Part shown: piece after piece, positions 4,820 through 5,648 of the stretch
Layout of the letters: each line of letters starts with the position of its first letter
Position numbering within the stretch: the stretch's first letter is position 1
Origin: an uncultured Flavobacteriales bacterium
GTDB taxonomy: Bacteria; Bacteroidota; Bacteroidia; Flavobacteriales_D; Crocinitomicaceae
NCBI GenBank assembly: GCA_903879765.1
Contig: CAIRMS010000198.1
Span: 1 to 5,648, forward strand
Direction of reading: 5' to 3'
DNA: 5,648 bases
The notes under the pieces: model-generated
What the model was told of the DNA's origin: nothing
The model's input: only the letters and a program-made list of their open reading frames with translations
The model's database searches: none
Program-made: the position numbers and the translations under genes

Positions 4820-5648
4820 GTCACCGCCTCCGTTCTTACTAACTTGTCGGCCATATCGAAATTCTTTTTGTGAAACGATGTTTCCGTTTTCCCCAAAAAC
4901 AATGAAAGGCCCATGTTTCAATCCATTTTTGTAGTGAATTTCATAGACTAACCTTCCGCGTGGATCGCGTTGTTGAAAAACACCATGTAATTCACCGTGT
5001 TTGTATTCTGAGATAATGGTTGGAACAACACCACCTGGATAATAATCTATCCATTTCCCGTGTTTCAATCCTTTGCGGTATTTTCCTTCTGATTTTAGTG
5101 CAAAGTCCCTTTGAGAATAAGCTTCAAATTTTCCATGATAATCACTCACAGTTTCCTTTAAGCCCATGATAGCCATATCATGGGTTTTGTTTTTTTCAGT
5201 AAACACTTTGTAACGAGCTTTCTCTTTTAAACGACCATTGTTGTAGTAGTCATTCCAAATCCCCACTTTCAAACCGTTTTTATAATTCCCTGAACTTGAC
5301 AATATACTTTCGGGAGTATAAGAAAGCCATTCTCCATTTAAGCTACCATGTTTAAATGCTGCTTTATTTTTTAGCGAACCATTCTCCCAGTAATTATACC
5401 ACAAACCTTCCTCTTTTCCCTGCTGATAGTTCCCATTCATCAAAAGCACTCCATCTTCATACCATGTTTGCCAATTTCCTTCGCGAAGATCGTTTACATA
5501 GCTTCCTTTTCGGTAAGAAGAGCCATTTTTATAATAATAATTCCATTCTCCCGTACGAAGCCCATTTTTATACTGTGCAATGTAGGAAAGCTCCCCTGAA
5601 GAAAAATAATAATGCCAGATACTATCTTGTAAGTTTTGTTTAAAAAAA
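4805..5648 (-). CDS. MORN/YwqK-type repeat protein (5' end beyond window)
   Basis: The frame ends at TAA (4805-4807) and stays open to the window edge, with 280 residues visible. A GTG at 5449 is in frame but is not the start: the repeat pattern continues unbroken above it ('NWQTWYEDG', 'GEWNYYYKNG', 'IWHYYFSSGE'). The unit is about 24 residues, W..YY.NG......G.Y.NG...G, matching MORN_2/YwqK (COG2849) repeats. Six repeat tryptophans fall at exactly 72-base steps: 5617, 5545, 5473, 5401, 5329 and 5257 (first base of each codon on the minus strand). The period is then broken by about 19 extra residues (near 5132-5206) before repeats resume at 5128, 5053, 4978 and 4906, the first and last two with Phe in place of Trp. 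Databases often label such proteins 'YwqK antitoxin', but nothing here shows a toxin partner. In Bacteroidota they are often exported; the N-terminus needed to judge that is outside the window. Function unknown. Confidence 0.9.
   Translation of the reverse strand, partial: FFKQNLQDSIWHYYFSSGELSYIAQYKNGLRTGEWNYYYKNGSSYRKGSYVNDLREGNWQTWYEDGVLLMNGNYQQGKEEGLWYNYWENGSLKNKAAFKHGSLNGEWLSYTPESILSSSGNYKNGLKVGIWNDYYNNGRLKEKARYKVFTEKNKTHDMAIMGLKETVSDYHGKFEAYSQRDFALKSEGKYRKGLKHGKWIDYYPGGVVPTIISEYKHGELHGVFQQRDPRGRLVYEIHYKNGLKHGPFIVFGENGNIVSQKEFRYGRQVSKNGGGDLFTP
4906..5617 (-). repeat. Tandem 24-codon protein repeats (about 10 units)
   Basis: Diverged protein repeats with a 72-base period run through the MORN gene. 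Units 1-6 start at 5617, 5545, 5473, 5401, 5329 and 5257 with no length change at all. Units 7-10 start at 5128, 5053, 4978 and 4906, with spacings of 75, 75 and 72. The conserved residues are W/F, YY, NG, G.Y and NGLK.G. The DNA copies are well diverged, so this is an old protein repeat and not a recent DNA duplication. Confidence 0.85.
5160..5196 (+). terminator. Terminator-like hairpin, antisense within the MORN gene
   Basis: CCCATGATA (5163-5171) and TATCATGGG (5176-5184) are perfect 9-base arms around a GCCA loop. In + strand RNA the stem extends by G-U, A-U and A-U pairs to 12 pairs (5160-5187). It is followed by TTTTGTTTTTTT (5185-5196), so 11 of 12 bases are T. This is the form of an intrinsic terminator reading in the + direction, 344 bases past the rsmA stop. 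On the minus strand no T run follows, so it would not end the MORN transcript. Its activity is unproven. Confidence 0.55.

Noticed and set aside
4805..5648. Calling the MORN/YwqK protein an antitoxin of a toxin-antitoxin pair.
   Set aside because: The database label is based on distant repeat similarity. No toxin-like gene lies beside it in the window; the neighbour is rsmA.
1..5648. A new defence, mobile or biosynthetic system, CRISPR array, tRNA or IS element.
   Set aside because: Nearly all the sequence is accounted for by recognisable genes and short intergenic regions (the longest is under 150 bases). No spaced direct repeats, transposase, integrase or cloverleaf pattern was seen.

Overview
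The window looks like a housekeeping stretch of chromosome from an AT-rich Bacteroidota, most likely Flavobacteriia and perhaps a Fluviicola/Crocinitomicaceae-like lineage (inference). Three things support this. One secreted protein ends in a type IX secretion (Por secretion) type A C-terminal sorting domain. Several genes are preceded by TAnnTTTG boxes, the Bacteroidota -7 element, and A-rich leaders instead of Shine-Dalgarno sequences. A DUF4286 gene sits directly before rsmA.

Layout, left to right. Positions 1-144 are a short AT-rich leader with a TAACTTTG promoter box. A four-gene + strand cluster follows: an uncharacterised helical, HEAT-like protein (145-702), a YicC-family protein (734-1600), guanylate kinase gmk (1612-2178) and nicotinate-nucleotide adenylyltransferase nadD (2175-2789). 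The last three are tightly packed, and gmk/nadD overlap by ATGA. A strong hairpin at 2792-2819 separates nadD from a convergent minus-strand gene for a small T9SS cargo protein (2841-3596). Its promoter region (3597-3722) is shared, divergently, with a second + strand pair: DUF4286 (3723-4040) and rsmA (4037-4819), again overlapping by ATGA. The right end is filled by a convergent minus-strand gene for a MORN/YwqK-type repeat protein. Its stop lies inside the rsmA coding end and its reading frame stays open to the window edge, so its start is not in view.

Functionally, the + strand genes serve RNA and nucleotide metabolism and ribosome maturation: a YicC RNase-family protein, GMP kinase, NAD biosynthesis and 16S rRNA dimethylation. 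The two minus-strand genes look like accessory, surface- or envelope-associated proteins.

I see no CRISPR array, tRNA, rRNA, insertion sequence, phage gene or obviously new multi-gene system. The most unusual features are (1) a terminator-like hairpin with a long T tract on the + strand, antisense inside the MORN gene and about 340 bases past the rsmA stop, in the very segment that breaks an otherwise exact 24-residue repeat period; (2) a 15-base tail-to-tail coding overlap of rsmA and the MORN gene; and (3) a promoter box only 4 bases before the DUF4286 start codon, which suggests a leaderless mRNA. Two start choices need care: gmk starts at ATG 1612, not the TTG three bases before, and the MORN gene does not start at GTG 5449.
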